A DNA stretch of 6,537 nt from Methanobacteriota archaeon (GTDB taxonomy: Archaea; Thermoplasmatota; Poseidoniia; Poseidoniales; Thalassarchaeaceae), in contig PCAI01000022.1 in NCBI GenBank assembly GCA_002731195.1, positions 4,459-10,995 of the forward strand, read 5' to 3'. A model generated the notes under the pieces. That model worked only from the letters and a program-made list of their open reading frames with translations, had not been told where the DNA came from and searched no databases. This document shows, piece by piece, positions 6,523 through 6,537 of the stretch. The position numbers and the translations under genes are program-made. Every line of letters begins with the position of its first letter. The stretch's first letter is position 1.

Positions 6523-6537
6523 ATTCATAATCCATCA

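Noticed and set aside
1..6537. A defence, mobile-element or secondary-metabolite system
   Set aside because: None of the four proteins shows nuclease, transposase, integrase, restriction, toxin or biosynthetic motifs, and no flanking inverted or direct repeats suggest an inserted element.

Overview
The window is AT-rich, densely coded DNA with four long intact genes and only short gaps (108, 5 and 76 bp, plus 60 bp at the right edge). It looks archaeal. The gene starts carry TATA-type boxes at the distance expected for archaeal transcription factor B/TBP promoters, one apparently giving a leaderless mRNA. The gene set (large Tyr/Asp/Asn-rich surface proteins, a lipoprotein built from ELWxxDGTxxGT repeats, an M29 aminopeptidase) is reminiscent of planktonic marine Euryarchaeota (Marine Group II/III, Poseidoniales-like). 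That placement is inferred from style and was not tested by a search.

Layout, left to right. (1) 7-1272, minus: a complete M29-family metallo-aminopeptidase with all six family metal/active-site positions present. Its start codon abuts an 18-bp perfect palindrome lying just inside a well-spaced TATA box, which is an operator-like arrangement. (2) 1381-2883, plus, divergent from gene 1: an unrecognised two-pass membrane protein. It has a charged coiled-coil N-terminus, a Tyr-rich external loop holding a tandem duplicated Cys-paired domain resembling DUF3592, and a basic Arg/Gly/Ser tail encoded partly by five identical 15-bp DNA repeats. (3) 2889-4217, minus, convergent with gene 2 at a 5-bp gap: an HExxH + Glu (gluzincin-type) putative zinc metalloprotease resembling the DUF6055 family, with no visible export signal. 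(4) 4294-6477, minus, upstream of gene 3 and in the same direction: a lipoprotein with a long coiled-coil stalk, a Cys-bracketed acidic module and about eight ELWxxDGT-type repeats that probably form a beta-propeller-like head.

Genes 2 and 4 are predicted to be displayed on the outside of the cell membrane, while genes 1 and 3 are predicted to be intracellular peptidases. Genes 4 and 3 could be co-transcribed (76-bp gap), but a weak promoter-like stretch precedes gene 3. Nothing in the sequence proves that the four act together. I see no RNA gene, CRISPR array, insertion sequence, integrase or phage module. The points most worth following up are the palindrome at the aminopeptidase promoter, the duplicated disulfide domain with its repeat-expanded basic tail, and the apparently cytosolic DUF6055-like protease.
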